Below the pieces are notes generated by a model that saw only the letters and a list, made by a program, of their open reading frames with translations, was not told where the DNA came from and did not search any database. Shown piece by piece: positions 9,435-17,471 of a stretch of 44,214 nt of DNA. This DNA comes from an uncultured Prevotella sp. (lineage in GTDB: Bacteria > Bacteroidota > Bacteroidia > Bacteroidales > Bacteroidaceae): the NCBI GenBank assembly GCA_900543585.1, contig UQRP01000022.1:1-44214 (forward strand), written 5' to 3'. Every line of letters starts with the position of its first letter. Positions within the stretch are counted from its first letter, which is position 1. The position numbers and the translations under genes are program-made.

Positions 9435-10872
9435 TGACCATGTCGGTCAGTCCCTCTACATTCTGGTCGTAGGCGAAAGGAATGCAGCGGATGGTGGCCT
9501 GTGTGTCTTCCTTAATCTTTGCTTCCGTCTCGGCAGTACCGTCCCATGGGCAGAGGAAGAAGCCGCCGTCCTTGATGCGCTCCTTGAACTCGTCGTAGTT
9601 GTTGCACTCGTAGACATGTGCGTCGCGATAGGCTTTGGCCTTCTCGAAGATGCTCTTCTGCATGTCCTTGAGGGTCTCCTTGACGCGGTCGGCGATGCCG
9701 TCGAAGCTGACATTTTCCTTCTCCAAGGTGTCGCGGCGCATGATCTCGATGGTGTTGTTCTCCAGGTCGCGGCCGCCCATGACGAGGCGTACGGGCACGC
9801 CCTTGAGCTCGTAGTCGGCAAACTTGAAGCCTGGGCGCTTGTTGTCGGCGTCGTCGTATTTGACGCTGATGCCGGCGGCGCGGAGCTCGTCGATGACGGG
9901 CTGGAGCTTGGCGGAGATGGCAGCCAGCTGCTCGGCATTCTTGTTGATAGGCACGATGACGACCTGGATAGGTGCCAGGCGCGGAGGCAGCACGAGGCCG
10001 TTGTCGTCGGAGTGGACCATGATGAGGGCGCCCATGAGACGTGTGGAGACGCCCCAGGAAGTAGCCCAGACATACTCCGGCTTGTTGTCCTTGTTGAGGA
10101 AGGTGACATCGAAGCTCTTGGCGAAGTTCTGGCCGAGGAAGTGGCTGGTGCCGCTCTGCAGGGCCTTGCCGTCCTGCATCATAGCCTCGATGGTGTAGGT
10201 GTTCAGGGCGCCGGCGAAGCGCTCTGTGGGGCTCTTGACACCCTGGAGGACAGGGACGTCCATCCAGTTCTCCACGAAGTCGGCATAGACATGGAGCATC
10301 TTCTGTGCCTCAGCCTCAGCCTCCTCCTTGGTGGCGTGGGCGGTATGGCCCTCCTGCCAGAGGAACTCAGAGGTGCGCAGGAAAGGACGTGTGCGCATCT
10401 CCCAGCGCATGACATTACACCACTGGTTGCACATGATGGGCAGGTCGCGCCAGGAGTGAATCCAGTTCTTATAGGTGTGCCAGATCATCGTCTCGGAAGT
10501 AGGACGGATGACGAGGGGCTCATCGAGCTTGGCCTCGGGGTCTACGACAATCTTGTTGTCGTCGGTGGCCTTAAGACGGTAGTGGGTCACCACAGCGCTC
10601 TCCTTGGCAAAGCCTTTGACGTGCTCGGCCTCGCGGGCGAAGAAGCTCACGGGGATGAGAAGCGGGAAATAAGCATTCTGAACACCGGTCTCCTTGAACA
10701 TCTTGTCAAGTTGAGCCTGCATCTTCTCCCAGATAGCATAGCCATAAGGTTTGATAATCATACAGCCTCTCACAGGAGCTGTCTCGGCAAGGTCTGCCTT
10801 CATCACCAAGTCGTTGTACCACTGGCTGTAGTCGTCAGCGCGCTTGGTAAGTTGTTTTAATTCTTTTGCCAT
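9388..10872 (-). CDS. proS: Prolyl-tRNA synthetase (type 3, archaeal/eukaryal-like)
   Basis: Charges tRNA-Pro with proline in the cytoplasm. The 494-aa protein starts MAKELKQLTKR and lacks the INS editing insertion of E. coli-type ProRS. It has the extended C-terminal zinc-binding-like tail ending in a tyrosine (IIARAY), the hallmark of type 3 enzymes. Class II motifs are visible (VIRPTSETMIW; motif 2 region MRWEMRTRPFLRTSEFLWQE). The open frame extends upstream to 10980, but family starts and the -7 box at 10956-10963 place the start at the ATG at 10872. It is the first gene of the proS-addA-addB run. Confidence 0.96.
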   Translation of the reverse strand: MAKELKQLTKRADDYSQWYNDLVMKADLAETAPVRGCMIIKPYGYAIWEKMQAQLDKMFKETGVQNAYFPLLIPVSFFAREAEHVKGFAKESAVVTHYRLKATDDNKIVVDPEAKLDEPLVIRPTSETMIWHTYKNWIHSWRDLPIMCNQWCNVMRWEMRTRPFLRTSEFLWQEGHTAHATKEEAEAEAQKMLHVYADFVENWMDVPVLQGVKSPTERFAGALNTYTIEAMMQDGKALQSGTSHFLGQNFAKSFDVTFLNKDNKPEYVWATSWGVSTRLMGALIMVHSDDNGLVLPPRLAPIQVVIVPINKNAEQLAAISAKLQPVIDELRAAGISVKYDDADNKRPGFKFADYELKGVPVRLVMGGRDLENNTIEIMRRDTLEKENVSFDGIADRVKETLKDMQKSIFEKAKAYRDAHVYECNNYDEFKERIKDGGFFLCPWDGTAETEAKIKEDTQATIRCIPFAYDQNVEGLTDMVSGKPAVNKVIIARAY

Positions 10873-10955
10873 AATATATACGGGAAATAGGGTTATCCCT
10901 ATTCTTTTTAGGCGTTTCCCCTTTCCCCAGATGATTAAATTGATTAATTTTGCGG

Positions 10956-10963
10956 CAAAGTTA
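10956..10963 (-). promoter_or_regulatory. proS -7 box
   Basis: On the minus strand this reads TAACTTTG, a perfect match to the Bacteroidota TAnnTTTG -7 element, 83 nt before the proS ATG. I cannot identify a clear TTG -33 element at the expected spacing. Confidence 0.5.
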
Positions 10964-11006
10964 ATAAAAAAAGATTGCATATGAATCTTTAATGCCCAAA
11001 AAAGGG

Positions 11007-11014
11007 TAACTTTG
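11007..11014 (+). promoter_or_regulatory. -7 box of the OmpA-like lipoprotein gene
   Basis: TAACTTTG followed by C, 38 nt before the ATG at 11053. It matches the Bacteroidota -7 consensus. No convincing -33 element is visible. Confidence 0.5.
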
Positions 11015-11052
11015 CAAAAAGAAAATAGTATAAAAATAAAAATATTACAGCT

Positions 11053-11757
11053 ATGAAGAACGTAAAGACAGTTGCTTTAGGCATGTGCATGCTTACCGTA
11101 GTGAGCGGTTTCACATTTACAAGTTGCTCCACAAAGCAGGGCACCGGTACGCTGATTGGTGCTGGCGGTGGTGCAGCATTAGGCTCTATCATTGGTGCTA
11201 TCGCCGGTCATGGTAAGGGTGCCGCTATCGGTGCTGCCATCGGTGGTGCTGTCGGTGCCGGCGCTGGTACGCTCATCGGCCGTCATATGGACAAGGTTGC
11301 TGCCCAGGCTGCCCAGGTGGAGAACGCCAAGGTGGAGACGGTGACAGACGCCAATGGTCTGAAGGCCGTGAAGGTGACCTTCGACAATGGCATCCTCTTC
11401 AAGGTGGGCAAGTCTGACCTGCAGGCTGGTGCCAAGACCGATTTGACAAAGTTTTCTCAGGTGCTGAAGAACAACACCGACTGCCAGGTTGACATCCAGG
11501 GCTATGCCTCTTCCGATGGCTCCGACCAGCTCAACCTCACACTCTCTCAGAGCCGTGCTAACGCTGTGAAGAACTATCTCACTTCTATCTGCGGTGTCTC
11601 TGCCTCACAGATTAAGAACGCTGTCGGCTATGGTGAGACCAACCTCGTCACCAATGCTGACGGCACTGAGAACCGCGAGGCCAGCCGCCGAGTAGAGGTC
11701 TATCTGTATGCTTCTCAGGCTATGGTCGACGCTGCTAATGCCGGAACGCTGAAGTAA
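11053..11757 (+). CDS. OmpA-family outer-membrane lipoprotein with glycine zipper
   Basis: A lipoprotein signal peptide ends at the lipobox-like FTSC (about residues 22-25), so the mature N-terminal Cys would be acylated and exported. Residues about 30-75 form a glycine-zipper segment, rich in GxxxG and AAIGGAVG patterns. The C-terminal half (about 105-225) is an OmpA/Pal peptidoglycan-binding domain with the typical ILFKVGKSDL and NREASRRVEVYL motifs. Length is 234 aa, as in YiaD-like proteins. It probably tethers the outer membrane to the peptidoglycan. It sits 45 bp before mtgA, another envelope gene, and may be co-transcribed with it. Confidence 0.9.
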   Translation: MKNVKTVALGMCMLTVVSGFTFTSCSTKQGTGTLIGAGGGAALGSIIGAIAGHGKGAAIGAAIGGAVGAGAGTLIGRHMDKVAAQAAQVENAKVETVTDANGLKAVKVTFDNGILFKVGKSDLQAGAKTDLTKFSQVLKNNTDCQVDIQGYASSDGSDQLNLTLSQSRANAVKNYLTSICGVSASQIKNAVGYGETNLVTNADGTENREASRRVEVYLYASQAMVDAANAGTLK

Positions 11758-11802
11758 GTATTTTGAGGTATTTAAGCATTTTGACGTATTAAAGCAAACG
11801 TT

Positions 11803-12516
11803 TTGAAGAAATTCCGTCAAATAGTACGCTGGGTGGTGGGAGTGTTTTTCGCTTCCACCATTCTTGCTGTTATTGCCTATCGGTTTATTCCGGTCTTTAT
11901 CACTCCGCTGATGGTGATCCGCTGCGTGCAGAATGGCTCTTTCACCATTCACCATCGCTGGATACCGCTCGATGAGATGTCGCCGCACATGCCAGTGGCT
12001 GTCATGGCCAGTGAGGACTCCCGCTTCCTGCTCCATCATGGTTTTGACTTCCAGGCTATCGGCGATGCTGCTAAGCACAATCTGCGTGGCGGCAAGAAGC
12101 ATGGCGCCAGCACTATCTCGCAACAGACGGCCAAGAACGTCTTTCTCTGGCCGGGGCGCTCATGGATTCGCAAAGGCTTTGAGGTGTATTTCACGGCGCT
12201 CATAGAAGTCTTCTGGGGCAAGCACCGTATCATGGAAGTCTATCTCAACTCTATAGAGATGGGTCCGAGTATATATGGTACGGCAGCGTGTGCGGAGTAT
12301 AACTTCGGCAAGAAGGCCAGTGACCTAAGCCGTGGCGAGTGTGCGCTCATTGCCGCCACACTCCCGAACCCACGCCGCTTCTCCTCGAAATATCCCAGTG
12401 CGTATATGCGGAAGCGCCAACGGCAGATTATGGCCAACATGCGCTTTATTCCGTCTTTTCCGAAAGAGGGTGAAGATTATGACCCGACGACGGCAGTAGG
12501 AGGTACCTACCGATAA
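11803..12516 (+). CDS. mtgA: Monofunctional peptidoglycan glycosyltransferase
   Basis: GT51 glycosyltransferase that polymerises lipid II into glycan strands without a transpeptidase domain (237 aa). One N-terminal membrane helix (about 8-30) anchors it to the inner membrane. GT51 motifs are clear: ASEDSRFLLHHGFD with the catalytic Glu, GASTISQQTAKN, and YLNSIEMG. No ATG fits the frame. The only plausible start is TTG at 11803, because an in-frame stop at 11782 excludes anything further upstream. It follows the OmpA-like lipoprotein closely. Confidence 0.93.
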   Translation: MKKFRQIVRWVVGVFFASTILAVIAYRFIPVFITPLMVIRCVQNGSFTIHHRWIPLDEMSPHMPVAVMASEDSRFLLHHGFDFQAIGDAAKHNLRGGKKHGASTISQQTAKNVFLWPGRSWIRKGFEVYFTALIEVFWGKHRIMEVYLNSIEMGPSIYGTAACAEYNFGKKASDLSRGECALIAATLPNPRRFSSKYPSAYMRKRQRQIMANMRFIPSFPKEGEDYDPTTAVGGTYR

Positions 12517-12562
12517 GAGCAGAGTGGACAGCCGCTGAGGGTAGGGGGCTGCTTACTGCTCT
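12516..12562 (+). terminator. Imperfect hairpin after mtgA
   Basis: AGAGCAG at 12516-12522 pairs with CTGCTCT at the far end, and a CAGCC/GGCTG inner stem closes a loop. No clean T-tract follows, so it is either a weak transcript end or an mRNA stabiliser between mtgA and the helicase gene. Confidence 0.35.
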
Positions 12563-12600
12563 AACTAACAGATTTTGTTTCAGACTTTATATCTTTATCA

Positions 12601-15129
12601 ATGCTCGAAAATCAGATATTGCAAGAATTAAACGACGCCCAGCGCGCCGCTGTTGTTTATTGTGACTCACCGCAGCTTGTCATAGCCGGTGCCGGGTCGG
12701 GAAAGACGCGGGTGCTGACTTACAAGATAGCCTACATCTTAGAGCATTATGACATGAAGCCTTGGAATATCCTGGCGCTGACGTTTACCAACAAGGCAGC
12801 CAACGAGATGAAGGCGCGCATTGCCGCCATTGTCGGCGAGGAGCGGGCCCGCTACTTGCAGATGGGCACCTTTCACTCTATCTTCTCCCGCATCCTGCGC
12901 GTGGAGGCTTCGAATATCGGCTATACATCGGACTTCACCATCTATGACGAGACCGACTCCCGCTCGCTGATAAAGAATATCGTCAAGCAGATGGGGCTCG
13001 ATGACAAGACCTATAAGCCTGCCACCGTGCATGCCGCTATCTCCATGGCCAAGAACCAGTTGCAAGGCCCTTCCCAGTATGCTGAGGATGGTGAGAAACT
13101 GCAACGCGACAGGCGGCGGAATATGCCGGAGACGCACAAGATATTCCTGCTCTATGAGCAGCGGCTGAAGCAGGCCAACGCCATGGATTTTGACGACCTC
13201 CTCGTCAAGACTTACACATTATTATATAGTCATCCTGAGATTTGCCAGAAATATGCCTCTCGCTTCCTTTACGTTCTCGTCGACGAGTATCAGGATACGA
13301 ACTTTGCCCAGCAGCAGATAGTCAGACTGCTCACGAAAGGCAACCCGCATGTGTGTGTCGTGGGCGATGACTATCAGAGTATCTACGCCTTCCGTGGCGC
13401 CAACATCGCCAACATCTTGCAGTTTGGTAAGATCTTTGAGGGTGCAAAGCTTTTCAAACTTGAACAGAACTACCGCTCTACACAGAATATCGTGGCTGCC
13501 GCCAACTCCTTGATGAAGCACAACCACGACCAGATAGACAAGGATGTGTACAGTAAGAATGCTGATGGCGATAAGGTCGTCGTCTATGAGACGGCTTCCG
13601 ACAAGCGGGAGGCGGCTGTCGTCTGTAGGGAGATTAAACTCCTGATGCAGAAAGAGGGTTTGCATTACCGTGACTTTGCCATCCTCTACCGCACCAATGC
13701 GCAGAGCCGCACCTTTGAGGAGGAGATGCGTAAGCCAGAGACGGGGATGGGCGCTAACTACCGTATCTATGGTGGTCTGAGCTTCTACCAGCGGAAAGAG
13801 ATAAAAGATGTGATTGCTTACTTCCGCCTCGTTGTCAACCCCAATGACGAGGAGGCTTTCCGCAGGGTTATCAACTATCCTGCCCGAGGCATTGGCAATA
13901 CGACGATAGCTAAAATCGTGGATGCCGCGCAGGCTGCGGGGGTGAGCCTCTGGGAGACTATCTGCCATCCTGCTGAGAATGGGCTGGCCGTGAACCGCGG
14001 CACGCTGACAAAGCTCGACAACTTCCGGGCGCTGATTAGCAGCTTTACGGACACACTGACCACGAAAGACGCATTGACGTTGGGAAGGGAGATTCTCACC
14101 AACAGCGGGATAGAGGCCGATTTGGCGCAGGATAAGTCGGCGGAGGGCGATGCCCGACGCGAGAATGTCGACGAGCTGATTTCCGGTATCGCTGCCTTCG
14201 TGCAGGCGCAGCAGGAGGATGGCAACCTGGAGCGGGTGTCGTTGGCGGACTATCTGCCGACGGTCTCGCTGATGACGGATCAGGACAACAGCGACGACTC
14301 TGACGACAAGGTGACGCTGATGACAGTGCACGCAGCCAAGGGCTTGGAGTTCAACACCGTCTTTGTCGTTGGACTGGAGGAGAATATCTTCCCGAGCATG
14401 ATGTCCGTGGATAATCCCAAGGACCTTGAGGAAGAGCGCCGTCTGCTCTATGTGGCTATCACGCGTGCTGAGAAGCATTGCTTCCTGACATGGGCCCATA
14501 CGCGGTGGCGCTATGGCAAGATGGATGCCTTTGTCTCGCCCAGCCGTTTTATCGATGAGATAGACGATAAATATAAGGAGACGCGGTCGGAAGGTGGCTC
14601 TGCTGACTATGGCAGTAGCTATGGCCGTTCACGTAGCCGATGGAGTGAAGAGCTGCCCTTTGGCGGGCGTGATGATTACGAAATCAACAAACCCTATACG
14701 GGCTACCATGCTTGGGGCGACGATGCGCCGCGCTACAACAGCCGCATGCAGAACTCCCGGCCTGTGGCCGATCGGTTTATGGCCGACCCCAAGCCGAAGC
14801 TGACATCACCGCATCGTCCGGAGGCGGCCGTGAACCCCTTCTCGGAATCCTTTGAGCAGAAGCTCAGGAAGAGTGGCAACTGGTCGCGCGTCTCCAAGGC
14901 TGTCACGAATGGTGGACGCTCCATGCCCCGAAACAGTGCAGGTGCGGGTGCTGCGTCAGGTTTTCAGCAGCTCGCCGAGGGGACTATGATAGAGCACCCG
15001 CGCTTCGGGCGGGGCCGGGTCGTCAGAGTGGAAGGACAGGGTGAGAACCAGAAAGCCACCGTGGACTTTGAGCAGACCGGACAGAAACAGCTTCTCCTGA
15101 AGTTTGCGCACTTCTCCATTGTGAAGTGA
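12601..15129 (+). CDS. UvrD/PcrA-type 3'-5' DNA helicase
   Basis: SF1A helicase for nucleotide-excision and mismatch repair and for clearing replication blocks (842 aa). Visible motifs: Q motif LNDAQRAAV, Walker A AGAGSGKT at about 29-36, motif II VDEYQDTN, motif III GDDYQSIYAFRGA, motif V TVHAAKGLEF and motif VI YVAITRAEK. The last roughly 60 residues form the PcrA C-terminal Tudor-like domain (EHPRFGRGRVVRV), after a low-complexity linker rich in Ser, Arg and Gly. The ATG at 12601 starts at the family's usual point (LNDAQRAAV at residues 10-18). Whether to call it uvrD or pcrA is a naming choice. Confidence 0.94.
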   Translation: MLENQILQELNDAQRAAVVYCDSPQLVIAGAGSGKTRVLTYKIAYILEHYDMKPWNILALTFTNKAANEMKARIAAIVGEERARYLQMGTFHSIFSRILRVEASNIGYTSDFTIYDETDSRSLIKNIVKQMGLDDKTYKPATVHAAISMAKNQLQGPSQYAEDGEKLQRDRRRNMPETHKIFLLYEQRLKQANAMDFDDLLVKTYTLLYSHPEICQKYASRFLYVLVDEYQDTNFAQQQIVRLLTKGNPHVCVVGDDYQSIYAFRGANIANILQFGKIFEGAKLFKLEQNYRSTQNIVAAANSLMKHNHDQIDKDVYSKNADGDKVVVYETASDKREAAVVCREIKLLMQKEGLHYRDFAILYRTNAQSRTFEEEMRKPETGMGANYRIYGGLSFYQRKEIKDVIAYFRLVVNPNDEEAFRRVINYPARGIGNTTIAKIVDAAQAAGVSLWETICHPAENGLAVNRGTLTKLDNFRALISSFTDTLTTKDALTLGREILTNSGIEADLAQDKSAEGDARRENVDELISGIAAFVQAQQEDGNLERVSLADYLPTVSLMTDQDNSDDSDDKVTLMTVHAAKGLEFNTVFVVGLEENIFPSMMSVDNPKDLEEERRLLYVAITRAEKHCFLTWAHTRWRYGKMDAFVSPSRFIDEIDDKYKETRSEGGSADYGSSYGRSRSRWSEELPFGGRDDYEINKPYTGYHAWGDDAPRYNSRMQNSRPVADRFMADPKPKLTSPHRPEAAVNPFSESFEQKLRKSGNWSRVSKAVTNGGRSMPRNSAGAGAASGFQQLAEGTMIEHPRFGRGRVVRVEGQGENQKATVDFEQTGQKQLLLKFAHFSIVK

Positions 15130-15252
15130 TGATTCGGGCCGAGAGCGGTGGGCAATCTTACATATCGGTTCTATCCGATGCGGTGGTCAATCCGCTAAAT
15201 GCTAAACTTGGGAATTGAGCGCATCAATTGACATAAAAATTGTATATTCATG

Positions 15253-15282
15253 GGCAATCCTTAAAGGATTGCCTATTTTTTT
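15253..15282 (+). terminator. Rho-independent terminator after the helicase gene
   Basis: GGCAATCCTT and AAGGATTGCC form a perfect 10-bp stem with a very tight loop, followed by TATTTTTTT. It ends the helicase transcript about 125 nt after its stop codon and precedes the serC promoter. Confidence 0.85.
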
Positions 15283-15301
15283 GGAATTTTATGACAAATT
15301 A

Positions 15302-15334
15302 TTTGTCAGGATGGAAATAAAACCGTATGTTTGC
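15302..15334 (+). promoter_or_regulatory. serC promoter (Bacteroidota type)
   Basis: TTTG at 15302-15305, a 20-nt spacer, then TATGTTTG at 15326-15333. This is a near-perfect Bacteroidota promoter. The serC ATG is 50 nt downstream. It likely drives serC-serA and perhaps DUF1015. Confidence 0.7.
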
Positions 15335-15382
15335 AATCTCAAAAGAAACGGATTGCTTATAACCATCAAAAACTATTGAGAT

Positions 15383-16450
15383 ATGAAGAAGTATAATTTC
15401 AACGCGGGACCGTCTATGCTCCCTCGTGTGGTCATTGAGAATACTGCCAAGCAGATTCTTGATTTTAATGGCTCTGGCTTGTCGCTGATGGAAATCAGCC
15501 ATCGTGCTAAGGACTTCCAGCCTGTTGTCGACGAGTCAGTGGCGCTTATCAAGGAGCTGCTGGATATTCCTGAGGGCTATTCGGTCATCTTCCTCGGTGG
15601 CGGCGCTTCCCTGCAGTTCATGCAGATTCCTGCCAACTTCCTTATCAAGAAGGCGGGCTACGTCAACACCGGCACATGGGCTAAGAAAGCCATGAAGGAA
15701 GCCAAGCACTTCGGTGAGACCGTGGAGGTGGCATCATCAGCAGCCGACAACTACACGCATCTGCCTCACCACTTTGACATCCCCGCTGATCTGGACTATC
15801 TCCATATCACTACCAATAATACCATTTACGGCACAGAATGCCGCAAGGATATCGATGCTCCCGTGCCTCTCATCGCCGATATGTCTTCTGATATCATGAG
15901 CCGCCCCGTCGATGTGTCTAAATACACCGCTATCTATGCCGGCGCACAGAAGAATATGGCTATGGCCGGCGTCACGGTCATCATCGTCAAGGACGATATG
16001 CTGGGCAAGGCTCCGCGTGAGTTGCCTACGATGATCGACTACCGTACGCATGTGGAGAAGGGCAGCATGTTCAATACACCGCCTGTGGTGCCTATCTACT
16101 CGCTCTTGGAGACCATGCGCTGGGTGAAGGCTCAGGGTGGCGTGAAAGAGATGGACCGTCGTGCTCAGGAGCGCGCAAAGATTGTCTATGACGAGATAGA
16201 CCGCAACAAGCTCTTCCGTGGTACGGTGGATGCCTGCGACCGCTCGGTGATGAACATCTGCTTCGTCATGAACGATGAATACAAGGATTTGGAGAAGCCT
16301 TTCCTCGACTTCGCTACTGAGAAGGGCATGGTAGGCATCAAGGGCCACCGCTCTGTCGGAGGCTTCCGTGCAAGCTGCTACAACGCTCAGACCTTAGAGG
16401 GCGTCAACGCGCTGGTGAGCTGCATGAAAGAGTTTGAAGCAAAACACTAA
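15383..16450 (+). CDS. serC: Phosphoserine aminotransferase
   Basis: PLP enzyme that transaminates 3-phosphohydroxypyruvate with glutamate in the second step of serine synthesis; it can also serve vitamin B6 synthesis. The 355-aa protein opens with the family signature YNFNAGPSMLP. It has the PLP lysine in AGAQKNMAMAG and the C-terminal GHRSVGGFRASCYNA motif. Length is normal (about 360). It lies 11 bp upstream of serA, so steps 1 and 2 of the pathway are co-expressed from the promoter at 15302-15334. Confidence 0.97.
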   Translation: MKKYNFNAGPSMLPRVVIENTAKQILDFNGSGLSLMEISHRAKDFQPVVDESVALIKELLDIPEGYSVIFLGGGASLQFMQIPANFLIKKAGYVNTGTWAKKAMKEAKHFGETVEVASSAADNYTHLPHHFDIPADLDYLHITTNNTIYGTECRKDIDAPVPLIADMSSDIMSRPVDVSKYTAIYAGAQKNMAMAGVTVIIVKDDMLGKAPRELPTMIDYRTHVEKGSMFNTPPVVPIYSLLETMRWVKAQGGVKEMDRRAQERAKIVYDEIDRNKLFRGTVDACDRSVMNICFVMNDEYKDLEKPFLDFATEKGMVGIKGHRSVGGFRASCYNAQTLEGVNALVSCMKEFEAKH

Positions 16451-16461
16451 ATTCCTAAACC

Positions 16462-17379
16462 ATGAAGATATTAGTAGCAACAGAGAAGCCTTTTGCAGCC
16501 GCTGCCGTGGCAGGTATCAAGAAAGCTGCTGAGGCTGAGGGCCACGAGGTCGTGCTCCTCGAAAAATATACTGATAAGCAGCAGCTCCTCGACGCTGTCA
16601 AGGACGCTGACGCCATGATTGTCCGCTCTGACAAGGTGACGAAAGAGGTGCTCGACGCTGCCGGCAAACTGAAGATTGTCGTCCGTGCAGGTGCTGGATA
16701 CGACTCCATCGATACCGCTTATGCCAAAGAGAAGGGCGTCGTAGTAGAGAATACGCCTGGACAGAACTCCAACGCCGTGGCTGAGCTGGTCTTCGGACTC
16801 CTCGTCTACACCGTCCGCAACTTCTTCAACGGTAAGGCTGGCAGCGAGCTGAAGGGTAAGAAGCTCGGCATCTTAGCTTTCGGTAATGTAGGCCGTAATG
16901 TGGCACGCATCGCCAAGGGCTTTGGCATGGACGTCTATGCCTTCGATGAGTTTGTCCCTGCTGAGAAGATAGAGGCTCAGGGCGTTCACACCGCTAAGGA
17001 TCGTGACGACCTGTTCAAGACCTGCGATGTCGTCTCCTTGCATATCCCCGCTACTGACGAGACACGCAAGAGCATCAACTACGACGTCGTGAGCCAGCTC
17101 AAGAAGGGTGGCATCCTTATCAATACAGCCCGTAAGGAGGTCATTGATGAGGACGGACTGCTCAAGCTCCTTGCCGAGCGTGAGGACCTGAAATATATCA
17201 CAGATATCAAGCCTGACAAGGACGAAGAGTTCCAAAAGTTTGAGGGACGCTATTTCTCTACGCCGAAGAAGATGGGCGCGCAGACAGCGGAGGCAAACAT
17301 CAATGCCGGTATTGCTGCTGCTAATCAGATTAATGCCTTCTTCAAGACGGGAGATGAGAAATTCCGTGTGAACAAATAG
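16462..17379 (+). CDS. serA: D-3-phosphoglycerate dehydrogenase, short form without ACT domain
   Basis: NAD-dependent enzyme for the first committed step of serine synthesis (305 aa). It has the catalytic and Rossmann domains of D-2-hydroxyacid dehydrogenases but no C-terminal ACT domain, so serine feedback through ACT is not expected. The nucleotide loop reads AFGNVGRNVARIAKG, with Ala in place of the first Gly of GxGxxG. The substrate Arg lies in INTARKEVIDEDG. The position normally holding the catalytic His (TPHxG) reads TPKKMGAQT, with Lys at about 269. That substitution is typical of a subgroup of these enzymes, so I regard the protein as active. It is transcribed with serC. Confidence 0.94.
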   Translation: MKILVATEKPFAAAAVAGIKKAAEAEGHEVVLLEKYTDKQQLLDAVKDADAMIVRSDKVTKEVLDAAGKLKIVVRAGAGYDSIDTAYAKEKGVVVENTPGQNSNAVAELVFGLLVYTVRNFFNGKAGSELKGKKLGILAFGNVGRNVARIAKGFGMDVYAFDEFVPAEKIEAQGVHTAKDRDDLFKTCDVVSLHIPATDETRKSINYDVVSQLKKGGILINTARKEVIDEDGLLKLLAEREDLKYITDIKPDKDEEFQKFEGRYFSTPKKMGAQTAEANINAGIAAANQINAFFKTGDEKFRVNK

Positions 17380-17389
17380 ACTTTTTATT

Positions 17390-17429
17390 AGCTTTTAGCT
17401 TCTTAGTCGTCACTAAGAAGCTAAAAGCT
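17390..17429. repeat. Perfect 17-bp hairpin between serA and DUF1015
   Basis: Arms 17390-17406 and 17413-17429 are exact reverse complements (AGCTTTTAGCTTCTTAG) around a 6-nt loop. Only a weak T-rich stretch (TTTCATCTTCT) follows on the plus strand, so it may be a partial terminator or mRNA 3' stabiliser that reduces expression of the DUF1015 gene relative to serCA. Confidence 0.6.
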
Positions 17430-17471
17430 TTCATCTTCTAACATTACTTTCAACTTCTAACTCTAAACATT

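Noticed and set aside
9616..10860. Antisense frame of 414 codons inside proS
   Set aside because: proS is complete on the minus strand. The opposite frame has no recognisable motif or promoter.
10945..10952. Plus-strand TAATTTTG box in the proS upstream region
   Set aside because: It overlaps the minus-strand proS promoter region and lies over 100 nt from the OmpA-like gene, which has a closer -7 box at 11007.
13222..14499. Long antisense frame (425 codons) within the UvrD/PcrA gene
   Set aside because: The sense strand has all helicase motifs. The antisense frame follows from biased third positions and resembles no protein.
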